64,000 bases of DNA from Pseudomonas chlororaphis (GCF_001921865.1 NZ_MSCT01000025.1:1-64000), one strand, 5' to 3'; counted from the first letter of the stretch, positions 17,679 through 26,527 are shown. Numbers and translations are program-made. Notes: generated by a model not told the origin, from the letters alone.

Positions 17679-18074
17679 ATGTCTCGCCTGCCGTTAATCG
17701 GCATCACCGCCTGCTCCAGGCAGATCGGTCTGCATGCTTGTCCCATCGTTGCCGACAAGTCCGCTCGCGCAGTGGCAACAGCAGCCAGGGGCGTGTCCAT
17801 GATCCACCCGTTCCCGTCCGATATTCTGGACGGTCTGGACGACATCTTCTTTACCGCCTCGCCCTCCAGAACCGCATTTTTGCTCTGCCACGGTCCCGTC
17901 GGCGCACGGGGGATTGCCGCCGCTTCTGCGCATGCAGCAGGAATGCGACGGCGCTCGCCAGGGCAGGTAAGCTCTTACGCTCCCGGTCTTGTCGCTTTCC
18001 AGGCATCTGGCGATGCTTTTCGCGAGCGGGCACTACCACGCGGCGCCAACGCGTCAAACATCCCTGGCTTATAA
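17679..18074 (+). pseudogene. spuA: Collapsed remnant of spuA (gamma-glutamyl-GABA hydrolase)
   Basis: An open frame of 131 codons where a class I glutamine amidotransferase of about 250 residues is expected. The first 75 or so residues (MSRLPLIGITACSRQIGLH, then AVATAARG, and DILDGLDDIFFTASPS) match the SpuA/PuuD N-terminus as I know it. The last 36 (from QVSS at residue 96, then LVAFQASGDAFRERAL and ANASNI) match the SpuA C-terminus. About 20 codons of frameshifted sequence join them; read in another frame this piece gives LPPLLRMQQ, like the SpuA LPLLR region. The nucleophile GICRG and the His-Glu WHPEW motif are gone, so no activity is possible. The deletion of about 350 nt is too large for a sequencing error. 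The gene sits exactly where spuA belongs. Confidence 0.82.
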
Positions 18075-18082
18075 GAGCCAGG
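18063..18082 (+). other. Hairpin between the spuA relic and spuB
   Basis: A 7-bp perfect stem CCTGGCT (18063-18069) / AGCCAGG (18076-18082) without a T run, overlapping the relic stop codon and 22 nt before spuB. It may be an RNA processing or stability element. Confidence 0.45.
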
Positions 18083-18104
18083 AAACTCACGCCTAGAGGC
18101 ATTT

Positions 18105-19463
18105 ATGAGTAACAACCTCGACCAGCTCACCGATTGGTTGAAAGACCACAAGATCACAGAAGTCGAATGCATGATTGGCGACCTGACCGGGATCACCCGG
18201 GGCAAGATCTCGCCGACCAACAAGTTCATCGCCGAGAAAGGCATGCGGCTGCCCGAGAGCGTGCTGCTGCAGACGGTTACCGGCGACTATGTCGAAGACG
18301 ACATCTATTACGAACTGCTGGACCCGGCCGACATCGACATGGTCTGCCGCCCGGACCAGAACGCGGTGTTCATGGTGCCGTGGGCCATCGAGCCGACCGC
18401 CCAGGTGATCCACGACACCTACGACAAGCAGGGCAACCCGATCGAGCTGTCGCCGCGCAACGTGCTCAAGAAGGTCCTGAAACTCTACGCCGACCACGGC
18501 TGGCAGCCGATCGTGGCGCCGGAAATGGAGTTCTACCTGACCAAGCGCAGCGACGACCCGGACTACCCGCTGCAGCCGCCGGTCGGCCGCTCCGGTCGCC
18601 CGGAAACCGGTCGCCAGTCGTTCTCCATCGAAGCCGCCAACGAATTCGACCCGCTGTTCGAGGACGTCTACGACTGGTGCGAGTTGCAGGAGCTGGACCT
18701 CGACACGCTGATCCACGAAGACGGCACGGCGCAGATGGAAATCAACTTCCGTCATGGTGACGCACTGTCCCTGGCCGACCAGATCCTGGTGTTCAAGCGC
18801 ACCATGCGTGAAGCCGCGCTCAAGCACGACGTGGCCGCTACCTTCATGGCCAAGCCGATGACCGGCGAGCCGGGCAGCGCCATGCACCTGCACCAGAGCA
18901 TCATCGACATCGAGACCGGCAAGAACGTCTTCTCCAATGACGACGGGACCATGAGCCAACTGTTCCTCAACCACATCGGCGGCCTGCAGAAGTTCATCCC
19001 CGAGCTGCTGCCGCTGTTCGCGCCGAACGTCAACTCGTTCCGCCGCTTCCTGCCGGACACCTCGGCGCCGGTGAACGTGGAGTGGGGCGAGGAGAACCGT
19101 ACCGTGGGCCTGCGCGTACCGGATGCCGGGCCGCAGAACCGTCGGGTGGAAAACCGCCTGCCGGGCGCCGACGCCAACCCATACCTGGCCATCGCCGCGA
19201 GCCTGCTATGCGGCTTCATCGGCATGGTCGAAGGCCATAACCCGAGTGCTCCGGTGGTTGGTCGTGGTTACGAGCGACGCAACCTGCGCTTGCCGTTGAC
19301 CATCGAGGACGCCCTGGAGCGCATGGAAAACAGCAAGACCATCGAGAAATACCTGGGCAAGAAATTCATCACTGGCTACGTCGCGGTCAAGCGGGCCGAG
19401 CATGAAAACTTCAAGCGCGTCATCAGTTCGTGGGAGCGCGAGTTCCTGCTCTTCGCCGTCTGA
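18105..19463 (+). CDS. spuB: Gamma-glutamylputrescine synthetase-like enzyme
   Basis: A 452-residue glutamine-synthetase-family protein. The N-terminal domain has EVECMIGDLTGITRGKI; the catalytic domain shows VAPEMEFYLTK, MEINFRHGDAL, GSAMHLHQSIID, NVNSFRRF and NRTVGLRVPDAG, the ATP, glutamate and metal-binding positions. It is related to but clearly distinct from SpuI on the other side of the spuA relic, so the locus encodes two amine-glutamate ligases. It is followed by spuC after 57 nt. Ribosome site TAGAGG before ATG 18105. Role: activation of polyamines by gamma-glutamylation in the cytoplasm. Confidence 0.9.
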   Translation: MSNNLDQLTDWLKDHKITEVECMIGDLTGITRGKISPTNKFIAEKGMRLPESVLLQTVTGDYVEDDIYYELLDPADIDMVCRPDQNAVFMVPWAIEPTAQVIHDTYDKQGNPIELSPRNVLKKVLKLYADHGWQPIVAPEMEFYLTKRSDDPDYPLQPPVGRSGRPETGRQSFSIEAANEFDPLFEDVYDWCELQELDLDTLIHEDGTAQMEINFRHGDALSLADQILVFKRTMREAALKHDVAATFMAKPMTGEPGSAMHLHQSIIDIETGKNVFSNDDGTMSQLFLNHIGGLQKFIPELLPLFAPNVNSFRRFLPDTSAPVNVEWGEENRTVGLRVPDAGPQNRRVENRLPGADANPYLAIAASLLCGFIGMVEGHNPSAPVVGRGYERRNLRLPLTIEDALERMENSKTIEKYLGKKFITGYVAVKRAEHENFKRVISSWEREFLLFAV

Positions 19464-19520
19464 TGCGCGGGGCGCCGCCCTGACCGGCGGCGCTCTCACC
19501 GGAAAACTAGGAGAGTTCCA

Positions 19521-20885
19521 ATGACCAGCAACAACCCGCAAACCCGTGAGTGGCAAACCCTCAGCAACGAGCATCACCTGGCGCCGTTCAGCGACTTCAA
19601 GCAATTGAAGGAGAAGGGCCCGCGAATCATCACCAACGCCGAGGGCGTTTATCTCTGGGACAGCGAGGGCAACAAGATCCTCGACGGCATGGCCGGCCTG
19701 TGGTGCGTGGCTGTCGGCTACGGTCGCGAGGAGCTGGCCGAGGCCGCCAGCAAGCAGATGCGCGAGCTGCCTTATTACAACCTGTTCTTCCAGACCGCCC
19801 ACCCGCCGGCGCTGGAGCTGGCCAAGGCGATCGCCGATGTCGCGCCGAAGGGCATGAACCATGTGTTCTTCACCGGTTCCGGTTCCGAAGGTAACGACAC
19901 CATGCTGCGCATGGTCCGCCACTACTGGGCGGTCAAGGGCCAGCCGAAGAAGAAAACCATCATCAGCCGCGTCAACGGTTACCACGGCTCCACCGTGGCC
20001 GGCGCGAGCCTGGGCGGCATGACCTACATGCACGAACAGGGCGACCTGCCGATCCCGGGCATCGTGCATATCCCGCAGCCTTACTGGTTTGGCGAAGGCG
20101 GCGACATGACCCCGGAAGAGTTCGGTATCTGGGCGGCCAACCAGCTGGAAGAGAAGATTCTCGAAGTCGGCGTCGATAACGTCGGTGCCTTTATCGCCGA
20201 GCCGATCCAGGGCGCGGGCGGGGTGATCGTGCCGCCGCAAAGCTACTGGCCGCGGATCAAGGAGATCCTCGCCAAGTACGACATTCTGTTCGTCGCCGAC
20301 GAGGTGATCTGCGGTTTCGGGCGCACGGGTGAGTGGTTCGGTAGCGATTTCTACGACCTCAAGCCGGACATGATGACCATCGCCAAGGGCCTGACCTCCG
20401 GCTACATCCCCATGGGTGGCCTGGTCGTGCGCGACGAAGTGGTGGCGGTGCTCAACGAGGGCGGCGACTTCAACCACGGTTTCACCTATTCCGGGCATCC
20501 GGTGGCCGCCGCCGTGGCCCTGGAAAACATCCGCATCCTGCGCGAAGAGAAAATTATCGAGCGCGTCCAGGCAGAAACGGCACCCTATTTGCAGAAGCGT
20601 CTGCGGGAACTGAACGATCACCCGTTGGTGGGCGAGGTTCGCGGAGTCGGCCTGTTGGGCGCCATCGAGCTGGTTCAGGACAAGGCTACCCGGGCGCGTT
20701 ATGTCGGAAAAGGCGTGGGCATGATCTGCCGGCAGTTCTGCTTCGACAATGGCCTGATCATGCGTGCCGTGGGCGACACCATGATCATCGCGCCGCCGCT
20801 GGTCATCAGTAAGGAAGAGATCGACGAGCTGGTGAGCAAGGCGCGCAAGTGCCTGGACCTGACCCTGAGTGCGCTGCAAGGCTAA
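19521..20885 (+). CDS. spuC: Putrescine/polyamine-pyruvate aminotransferase
   Basis: A 454-residue class III (omega) aminotransferase using PLP. Asp260 in FVADEVICGFGRTG and the Schiff-base Lys289 in MTIAKGLTSGYIPMGG are in place, with phosphate-binding GSGSEGNDTMLR (119-130) and the YNLFFQTAHPP substrate wall. Enzymes with these features move the amino group of putrescine, cadaverine or spermidine to pyruvate, giving an aldehyde and alanine. It has the ribosome site AGGAGAG. It is followed by a strong hairpin before spuD. Assignment as SpuC rests on the operon order and sequence features. Confidence 0.93.
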   Translation: MTSNNPQTREWQTLSNEHHLAPFSDFKQLKEKGPRIITNAEGVYLWDSEGNKILDGMAGLWCVAVGYGREELAEAASKQMRELPYYNLFFQTAHPPALELAKAIADVAPKGMNHVFFTGSGSEGNDTMLRMVRHYWAVKGQPKKKTIISRVNGYHGSTVAGASLGGMTYMHEQGDLPIPGIVHIPQPYWFGEGGDMTPEEFGIWAANQLEEKILEVGVDNVGAFIAEPIQGAGGVIVPPQSYWPRIKEILAKYDILFVADEVICGFGRTGEWFGSDFYDLKPDMMTIAKGLTSGYIPMGGLVVRDEVVAVLNEGGDFNHGFTYSGHPVAAAVALENIRILREEKIIERVQAETAPYLQKRLRELNDHPLVGEVRGVGLLGAIELVQDKATRARYVGKGVGMICRQFCFDNGLIMRAVGDTMIIAPPLVISKEEIDELVSKARKCLDLTLSALQG

Positions 20886-20897
20886 GTGCTAGGCTCT

Positions 20898-20925
20898 GAG
20901 CGGAGTACCCTGCGGTACTTCGCTC
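20898..20925 (+). other. Strong hairpin between spuC and spuD
   Basis: A 12-bp stem (GAGCGGAGTACC 20898-20909 with GGTACTTCGCTC 20914-20925, one G-T pair) closed by a 4-nt loop, 13 nt after spuC. It has no T run, so it is more likely an mRNA processing or stability element separating enzymes from the transporter than a plain terminator. Confidence 0.6.
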
Positions 20926-21055
20926 GGGGCGGTCATGAAGGATGGGTCTTTTCTTGAAAGCCTGCCTTGGAACTTGCCAGACTACCGCCTGTTTTTAGTT
21001 GCCCGGCAACCGGTCGCTGAACACAAGGTTAAAAAGAATAATTGGAGCATTACGC

Positions 21056-22168
21056 ATGAAGGCATTAGGTATGAAGATAGCTGGCAAGACCCTCCTCGCC
21101 ATGTCCCTGATGGGCGTGATGGCGGCGGCAGCGCAGGCGGACGATAAGGTGCTGCACGTTTACAACTGGTCCGACTACATTGCGCCGGACACCATCAAGA
21201 AGTTTGAAGCGGAGTCGGGCATCAAGGTCGTCTACGACGTGTTCGACAGTAACGAAACGCTTGAAGCCAAGTTGCTGGCGGGCAAGTCCGGTTACGACAT
21301 CGTCGTACCGTCGAACAACTTCCTGGCCAAACAGATCAAGGCCGGCGTCTATCAGGAGCTGGACAAGTCCAAGCTGCCTAACTGGAAAAACCTCAATGAA
21401 TCGCTGCTCAAGGCCGTGTCGGTCAGCGACCCGGGTAACCAGCATGCCTTCCCTTATATGTGGGGTTCGATCGGTATCGGCTTCAACGCCGAGAAAGTCA
21501 AAGCCGCACTGGGCGCCGATGCGCCGACCAACTCCTGGGACCTGCTGTTCAAGCCGGAGAACGCAGCCAAGTTGAAGTCGTGCGGTATCAGCTTCCTCGA
21601 TTCGCCAACCGAAATGATTCCGGTGGCCCTGCATTACCTCGGCTACCCGACCGACAGCCAGGATAAGAAGCAACTGGCCGAGGCCGAAGCGCTGTTCCTG
21701 AAGATCCGTCCTTCGATCGGCTACTTCCACTCCTCCAAGTACATCTCTGACCTGGCCAACGGCAACATCTGCGTAGCCGTCGGTTACTCGGGCGACGTCT
21801 ACCAGGCCAAGGCGCGCGCCGCCGAAGCCGGCGACAAGGTCAAGGTCAGCTACAACATTCCGAAAGAAGGCGCCGGCAGCTTCTACGACATGGTCGCGAT
21901 CCCCAAGGATGCGGAAAACGTCGAAGGCGCCTACAAGTTCATGACCTTCCTGCAGAAGCCGGAAATCATGGCGGAAATCACCAACGCCGTGCGTTTCCCG
22001 AACGGTAACGCGGCTGCAACAGCGCTGGTCGATAAAGACATCACCGCCGACCCGGGCATCTACCCACCTGCCGACGTGCAGGCCAAGCTGTACGCCATTG
22101 CCGACTTGCCGGCGGCGACCCAGCGGATCCTGACTCGCAGCTGGACCAAGATCAAATCCGGTAAGTAA
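21056..22168 (+). CDS. spuD: Polyamine ABC transporter, substrate-binding protein SpuD
   Basis: A 370-residue periplasmic binding protein of the PotD/PotF family. The signal peptide ends at QA before DDKVLHVYNWSDYIAPD (cleavage near residue 28). The polyamine-binding residues of the family sit in NWSDYI, YDVFDSNE, WGSIGIGFN and the Trp/Asp positions of FYDMVAIPKDAEN. In P. aeruginosa SpuD binds putrescine and SpuE spermidine; here the two are about 60 percent alike by eye. The ATG at 21056 has GGAG spaced 8 nt upstream; an in-frame start at 20999 would put charged sequence before the signal peptide. Confidence 0.92.
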   Translation: MKALGMKIAGKTLLAMSLMGVMAAAAQADDKVLHVYNWSDYIAPDTIKKFEAESGIKVVYDVFDSNETLEAKLLAGKSGYDIVVPSNNFLAKQIKAGVYQELDKSKLPNWKNLNESLLKAVSVSDPGNQHAFPYMWGSIGIGFNAEKVKAALGADAPTNSWDLLFKPENAAKLKSCGISFLDSPTEMIPVALHYLGYPTDSQDKKQLAEAEALFLKIRPSIGYFHSSKYISDLANGNICVAVGYSGDVYQAKARAAEAGDKVKVSYNIPKEGAGSFYDMVAIPKDAENVEGAYKFMTFLQKPEIMAEITNAVRFPNGNAAATALVDKDITADPGIYPPADVQAKLYAIADLPAATQRILTRSWTKIKSGK

Positions 22169-22173
22169 GGCAA

Positions 22174-22272
22174 ACCTGTAGCCGCTGTTCCTGGCGGCGA
22201 TGGCCCTGAAAAGGGCCAGGCACTGTTCGAGGCAGCGGTGTCGATTGCAGCCTCACGGCGGCGGCTACAGGT
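22174..22272. repeat. Interspersed inverted repeat, CTGTAGCCGC family
   Basis: Outer arms ACCTGTAGCCGC (22174-22185) and GCGGCTACAGGT (22261-22272) are exact inverted repeats of 12 bp, with an inner hairpin TGGCCC / GGGCCA (22201-22206 and 22213-22218). A related element occurs at 57884-58032 and a half copy near 32246, so it is a dispersed family distinct from the REPs. Confidence 0.65.
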
Positions 22273-22411
22273 CCTTGCAGCAATTAAATGACAGAAAGTT
22301 TTGCCGGATCGGTTTATCGAGGGTAAGTTGCGCGCCGGTTTTGTTGCCGGGCGGCCAGTGGCTGTCATGTAACGCGAGCAACTCAGGCCCAATTATTGAG
22401 AGGACCTCCAC

Positions 22412-23506
22412 TTGCCTATTTCTTTATTTCGCAAAGCCATGCTGGTGGGTGCCGGACTGACGCTGGCCGTCAGCGCCTATGCCGCGCCGACCGTGCATAT
22501 TTATAACTGGTCTGACTACATCGGTCAGAGCACATTGGCCGACTTTGAAAAAGCCACGGGCATCAAGCCGCTGTACGACGTGTTCGACTCCAACGAAACC
22601 CTGGAAGGCAAGTTGCTCGCCGGGCGTACCGGTTACGACGTGGTGGTGCCGTCCAACCACTTCCTGGGCAAGCAGATCAAGGCCGGGGCGTTCCAGAAGC
22701 TCGACAAGTCTTTGCTGACCAACTATTCAAACCTTGACCCGGCGTTGCTCAAGCGCCTGGAAAAGAACGACCCGGGCAACCAGTACGCCGTGCCGTACCT
22801 GTGGGGCACCAACGGCATCGGTTACAACGTCGATAAAGTGAAGGAAGTGCTGGGCGTCGACCATATTGATTCCTGGGCGGTGTTGTTCGAGCCGGAAAAC
22901 ATGAAGAAACTCGCCACCTGCGGCGTGTCGTTCATGGACTCGGCGGACGAAATGCTGCCGGCAGTGCTCAACTACATGGGGCTGAACCCCAATAGTACCG
23001 ACCCGGCCGACTACAAGAAGGCCGAAGAGAAGCTGCTCAAAGTGCGGCCCTACGTGACCTACTTCCATTCCTCCAAATACATCTCGGACCTGGCCAACGG
23101 CAATATCTGCGTGGCCGCCGGCTTCTCCGGCGATGTGTTCCAGGCCAAGGCCCGCGCGGCCGAGGCGGGCAAGGGCGTAAACATCGCCTACGCGATTCCG
23201 AAAGAAGGCGGCAACCTGTGGTTTGACGTGCTGGCGATCCCCAAGGATGCCACCAACGTCAAGGAAGCCCATGCCTTCATCAACTATTTGCTGCAACCTG
23301 AGGTGATCGCCCAGGTCAGCGATTACGTCGGCTACGCCAACCCTAACCCGGGGTCGGACAAACTGATGGAGCAATCGATACGCACCGACGAAGCGGTTTA
23401 CCCACCGCAGGCGGTTCTCGACAGGACATTCGTCAACTTCGAGCTACCCCCGAAAGTGCAACGTTTGATGACCCGTAGCTGGACCAAGGTCAAGACGGGC
23501 AAGTAA
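22412..23506 (+). CDS. spuE: Polyamine ABC transporter, substrate-binding protein SpuE
   Basis: A 364-residue polyamine-binding protein, paralogue of SpuD. The TTG at 22412 is preferred because GAGAGGA lies 6-9 nt upstream and it gives a full signal peptide (LFRKAMLVGAGLTLAVSAYA, cleaved before APTVHIYNW); the nearest ATG (22439) would leave a shorter leader. The binding-site motifs HIYNWSDYIG, YDVFDSNE, WGTNGIGYN and WFDVLAIPKDATN are present. By analogy with P. aeruginosa it would prefer spermidine. A terminator-like hairpin follows before the ATPase gene, as often seen where binding proteins are made in excess over the membrane subunits. Confidence 0.92.
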   Translation: MPISLFRKAMLVGAGLTLAVSAYAAPTVHIYNWSDYIGQSTLADFEKATGIKPLYDVFDSNETLEGKLLAGRTGYDVVVPSNHFLGKQIKAGAFQKLDKSLLTNYSNLDPALLKRLEKNDPGNQYAVPYLWGTNGIGYNVDKVKEVLGVDHIDSWAVLFEPENMKKLATCGVSFMDSADEMLPAVLNYMGLNPNSTDPADYKKAEEKLLKVRPYVTYFHSSKYISDLANGNICVAAGFSGDVFQAKARAAEAGKGVNIAYAIPKEGGNLWFDVLAIPKDATNVKEAHAFINYLLQPEVIAQVSDYVGYANPNPGSDKLMEQSIRTDEAVYPPQAVLDRTFVNFELPPKVQRLMTRSWTKVKTGK

Positions 23507-23529
23507 GGCTTAAAGCTCTAGCTATCCTG

Positions 23530-23566
23530 GGTTCGCCCGCCTCGGGCGAACCGCACTCTTTTTTTC
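23530..23566 (+). terminator. Attenuator-like terminator between spuE and spuF
   Basis: A 10-bp stem GGTTCGCCCG (23530-23539) / CGGGCGAACC (23543-23552) with a 3-nt loop, then seven T from 23559. It lies inside the operon, 15 nt before the spuF start, so partial read-through would lower transporter-subunit expression relative to SpuE. Confidence 0.75.
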
Positions 23567-23580
23567 TGGGAGTTTCGTAA

Positions 23581-24723
23581 ATGGCAGTTGCCTCCGGCGC
23601 CTACAAGAAAGCCCTCGAGGGCGACCAGACACCGAAGCAGGTGCTGGTCAAAATCGACCGGGTCACGAAGAAGTTCGACGAGACGATTGCCGTGGACGAC
23701 GTGTCCCTGGAAATCAAGAAAGGCGAGATTTTCGCCCTGCTCGGCGGCTCGGGTTCGGGCAAGTCCACCCTGCTGCGCATGCTCGCAGGCTTCGAGCGGC
23801 CCACGGAGGGGCGTATCTACCTGGACGGTGTGGACATCACCGACATGCCGCCCTACGAGCGGCCGATCAACATGATGTTCCAGTCCTATGCGCTGTTCCC
23901 GCACATGACCGTGGCGCAGAACATTGCTTTCGGTTTGCAGCAGGACAAGATCCCCAAGGCCGAGATCGATGCCCGGGTGACCGAGATGCTCAAGCTGGTG
24001 CAGATGAGCCAGTACGCCAAGCGCAAGCCGCACCAGCTGTCCGGCGGCCAGCGCCAGCGCGTGGCCCTGGCCCGCTCCCTGGCCAAGCGCCCGAAGTTGC
24101 TGCTGCTCGACGAACCCATGGGCGCCCTGGATAAAAAGCTGCGCTCGCAGATGCAGTTGGAACTGGTGGAGATCATCGAGCGCGTCGGCGTGACCTGCGT
24201 GATGGTGACCCACGACCAGGAAGAGGCCATGACCATGGCCGAACGCATCGCCATCATGCACCTGGGCTGGATCGCCCAGATCGGCAGCCCGATCGACATC
24301 TACGAAACCCCGACCAGCCGCCTGGTCTGCGAGTTCATCGGCAACGTCAACATCTTCGAGGGCGAAGTGATCGACGATGCCGAAGGCCACGCGACCATCA
24401 CCTGCAAGGATCTGGACCGTAATATCTACGTCGGTCACGGCATCAGCACCTCGGTGCAGGACAAGTCGGTGACCTACGCCATCCGCCCGGAAAAACTCCT
24501 GGTGACCCCGGACATGCCGACGTGCGAGTACAACTGGTCGAGCGGCAAGGTGCACGACATCGCCTATCTGGGCGGGCATTCGGTGTTCTATGTCGAACTG
24601 CCGAGCGGCAAGCTGGTGCAGTCGTTCGTGGCCAACGCCGAGCGTCGCGGCGCGCGTCCGACCTGGGGCGACCAGGTGTACGTGTGGTGGGAAGATGACA
24701 GCGGCGTGGTACTGCGCTCATGA
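23581..24723 (+). CDS. spuF: Polyamine ABC transporter, ATP-binding protein
   Basis: A 380-residue PotA/PotG-type ATPase. Walker A GGSGSGKST (55-63), ABC signature LSGGQRQR (153-160), Walker B LLLLDEP (173-179) and the switch histidine in VMVTHDQEEAM are complete, followed by a TOBE_2 regulatory domain (about 290-380, with IRPEKLLV and VHDIAYLGGHSVFYVEL). It directly follows the spuE terminator-like element, and the last four bases (ATGA) overlap spuG. It energises polyamine uptake together with SpuG and SpuH. Confidence 0.94.
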   Translation: MAVASGAYKKALEGDQTPKQVLVKIDRVTKKFDETIAVDDVSLEIKKGEIFALLGGSGSGKSTLLRMLAGFERPTEGRIYLDGVDITDMPPYERPINMMFQSYALFPHMTVAQNIAFGLQQDKIPKAEIDARVTEMLKLVQMSQYAKRKPHQLSGGQRQRVALARSLAKRPKLLLLDEPMGALDKKLRSQMQLELVEIIERVGVTCVMVTHDQEEAMTMAERIAIMHLGWIAQIGSPIDIYETPTSRLVCEFIGNVNIFEGEVIDDAEGHATITCKDLDRNIYVGHGISTSVQDKSVTYAIRPEKLLVTPDMPTCEYNWSSGKVHDIAYLGGHSVFYVELPSGKLVQSFVANAERRGARPTWGDQVYVWWEDDSGVVLRS

Positions 24724-25640
24724 ACATGCGAAAGCTCAAGCGCCGCCTCAATCGAATAATTCCCGGTGGCCGTCAGTTGGTCATCGGGGTCCCGTTCATC
24801 TGGCTGTTCCTGTTCTTCATGCTGCCGTTCTTCATCGTCCTGAAGATCAGCTTCGCCGAAGCCGACGTGGCCATTCCGCCGTACACCGAGATCTACAGCT
24901 TCGTCGACCAGAAGCTGCAAGTGCTGCTCAACCTGGGCAACTACGCGATGCTCGGCGACGACGAGCTGTACATCGCCGCCTACCTCGGCTCGCTGAAAAT
25001 GGCCTTCTTCAGCACGCTGCTGTGCCTGTTGATCGGCTACCCGATGGCCTATGCCATCGCCAGCGCCCGTAAAGAGATGCAGACCGTGCTGGTGCTGCTG
25101 ATCATGATGCCGACCTGGACCGCGATCCTGATCCGCGTCTACGCCTGGATGGGCATCCTCAGCAACAACGGCCTGCTCAACGGCTTCCTCATGAGCATGG
25201 GCTGGATCAGCGAACCGCTGCAGATCCTCAATACCAACCTGGCGGTCTATATCGGCGTGGTCTATTCCTACCTGCCGTTCATGGTCCTGCCGCTCTACGC
25301 CAACCTGGTGAAGCACGATACCAGCCTGCTGGAAGCCGCCTCGGACCTGGGTTCGAGCACCTTCAACAGCTTCTGGAAAATCACCGTGCCGCTGTCCAAG
25401 AACGGCATCATCGCCGGCTGCATGCTGGTGTTCATCCCGGTGGTGGGCGAGTTCGTGATTCCTGAACTGCTCGGCGGTCCGGAAACCCTGATGATCGGTA
25501 AAGTGCTCTGGCAAGAGTTCTTCAACAACCGTGACTGGCCGGTGGCTTCGGCCCTGGCAGTGGTGATGCTGGCGATCCTGATTGTGCCGATCATCCTCTT
25601 CAACCGCAGTCAGGCCAAAGAAATGGAGGGCAAGGAATGA
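24720..25640 (+). CDS. spuG: Polyamine ABC transporter, permease SpuG
   Basis: A 306-residue PotB/PotH-type permease. About six membrane segments (for example VIGVPFIWLFLFFMLPFFIV near the N-terminus) and the EAA loop EAASDLGSSTFNSFWKITVPLSKNGIIAG that contacts SpuF are seen. It overlaps spuF by four bases and spuH by four (ATGA at 25637), which implies translational coupling of the three membrane-complex genes. Confidence 0.93.
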   Translation: MNMRKLKRRLNRIIPGGRQLVIGVPFIWLFLFFMLPFFIVLKISFAEADVAIPPYTEIYSFVDQKLQVLLNLGNYAMLGDDELYIAAYLGSLKMAFFSTLLCLLIGYPMAYAIASARKEMQTVLVLLIMMPTWTAILIRVYAWMGILSNNGLLNGFLMSMGWISEPLQILNTNLAVYIGVVYSYLPFMVLPLYANLVKHDTSLLEAASDLGSSTFNSFWKITVPLSKNGIIAGCMLVFIPVVGEFVIPELLGGPETLMIGKVLWQEFFNNRDWPVASALAVVMLAILIVPIILFNRSQAKEMEGKE

Positions 25641-26527
25641 AGCGCTTCAGTTTCTCCAACCTGATGCTGGTGCTCGGGCTGACGTTCATCTACCTGCCGA
25701 TGCTGATCCTGGTGATCTACTCGTTCAACGCCTCCAAGCTGGTGACAGTCTGGGGCGGTTGGTCGGTGAAGTGGTACGTCGGCCTGCTCGACAACTCGCA
25801 ATTGATGGGCTCGGTGGTGCGTTCCCTGGAGATCGCCTGCTACACGGCGATTGCCGCGGTGGCCCTGGGCACCCTGGCGGCCTTCGTACTGACCCGTATC
25901 ACCCGTTTCAAGGGTCGCACCCTGTTCGGCGGTTTGGTCACTGCGCCGCTGGTGATGCCTGAGGTGATCACCGGTCTGTCGCTGTTGCTGCTGTTCGTGG
26001 CCATGGCGCAGATGATCGGCTGGCCCCAGGAGCGTGGCATCGTCACCATCTGGATCGCCCACACCACGTTCTGCGCGGCCTATGTGGCGGTGGTGGTGTC
26101 GGCGCGCCTGCGCGAGCTGGACCTGTCCATCGAAGAGGCGGCCATGGACCTGGGCGCGCGGCCGTGGAAGGTGTTCTTCCTGATCACCATCCCGATGATC
26201 GCGCCGTCGCTGGCGGCGGGCGGCATGATGTCGTTCGCCTTGTCGCTGGACGACCTGGTGCTGGCGAGCTTCGTTTCCGGCCCGGGTTCCACCACCTTGC
26301 CAATGGAAGTGTTCTCGGCGGTGCGCCTCGGGGTGAAACCCGAGATCAACGCCGTGGCCAGTCTGATTCTGCTGGCGGTGTCGCTGGTGACCTTCCTGGT
26401 CTGGTACTTCAGCCGCCAGGCCGAAGAGCGCCGCAGACGTGCGATCCAGCTGGCCATCGAAGAGGCTGCGGCCGATTCCTGGAAACAGCCGGACGTGCGC
26501 CGTGCCCAGGCCCCGGAAGCGGCCTGA
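25637..26527 (+). CDS. spuH: Polyamine ABC transporter, permease SpuH
   Basis: A 296-residue PotC/PotI-type permease that pairs with SpuG. It has the characteristic opening LMLVLGLTFIYLPMLILVIYSFNAS, the EAA loop EEAAMDLGARPWKVFFLITIPMIAPSLAAG, then FALSLDDLVLASFVSGPGSTTLP. The C-terminus (about 265-296) is basic and cytoplasmic. It is the last gene of the spu operon and ends 19 nt before a hairpin terminator shared with the convergent AhpD-like gene. Confidence 0.93.
   Translation: MKRFSFSNLMLVLGLTFIYLPMLILVIYSFNASKLVTVWGGWSVKWYVGLLDNSQLMGSVVRSLEIACYTAIAAVALGTLAAFVLTRITRFKGRTLFGGLVTAPLVMPEVITGLSLLLLFVAMAQMIGWPQERGIVTIWIAHTTFCAAYVAVVVSARLRELDLSIEEAAMDLGARPWKVFFLITIPMIAPSLAAGGMMSFALSLDDLVLASFVSGPGSTTLPMEVFSAVRLGVKPEINAVASLILLAVSLVTFLVWYFSRQAEERRRRAIQLAIEEAAADSWKQPDVRRAQAPEAA

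Noticed and set aside
17679..18074. Treating the 131-codon frame as a novel small gene
   Set aside because: Both ends match the SpuA family and the position is that of spuA, so a deletion relic explains it better than a new gene.
19206..20879. 557-codon reverse-strand frame over spuC
   Set aside because: Shadow of the aminotransferase; rich in His, Asp, Gln and Val without domain signature or ribosome site.
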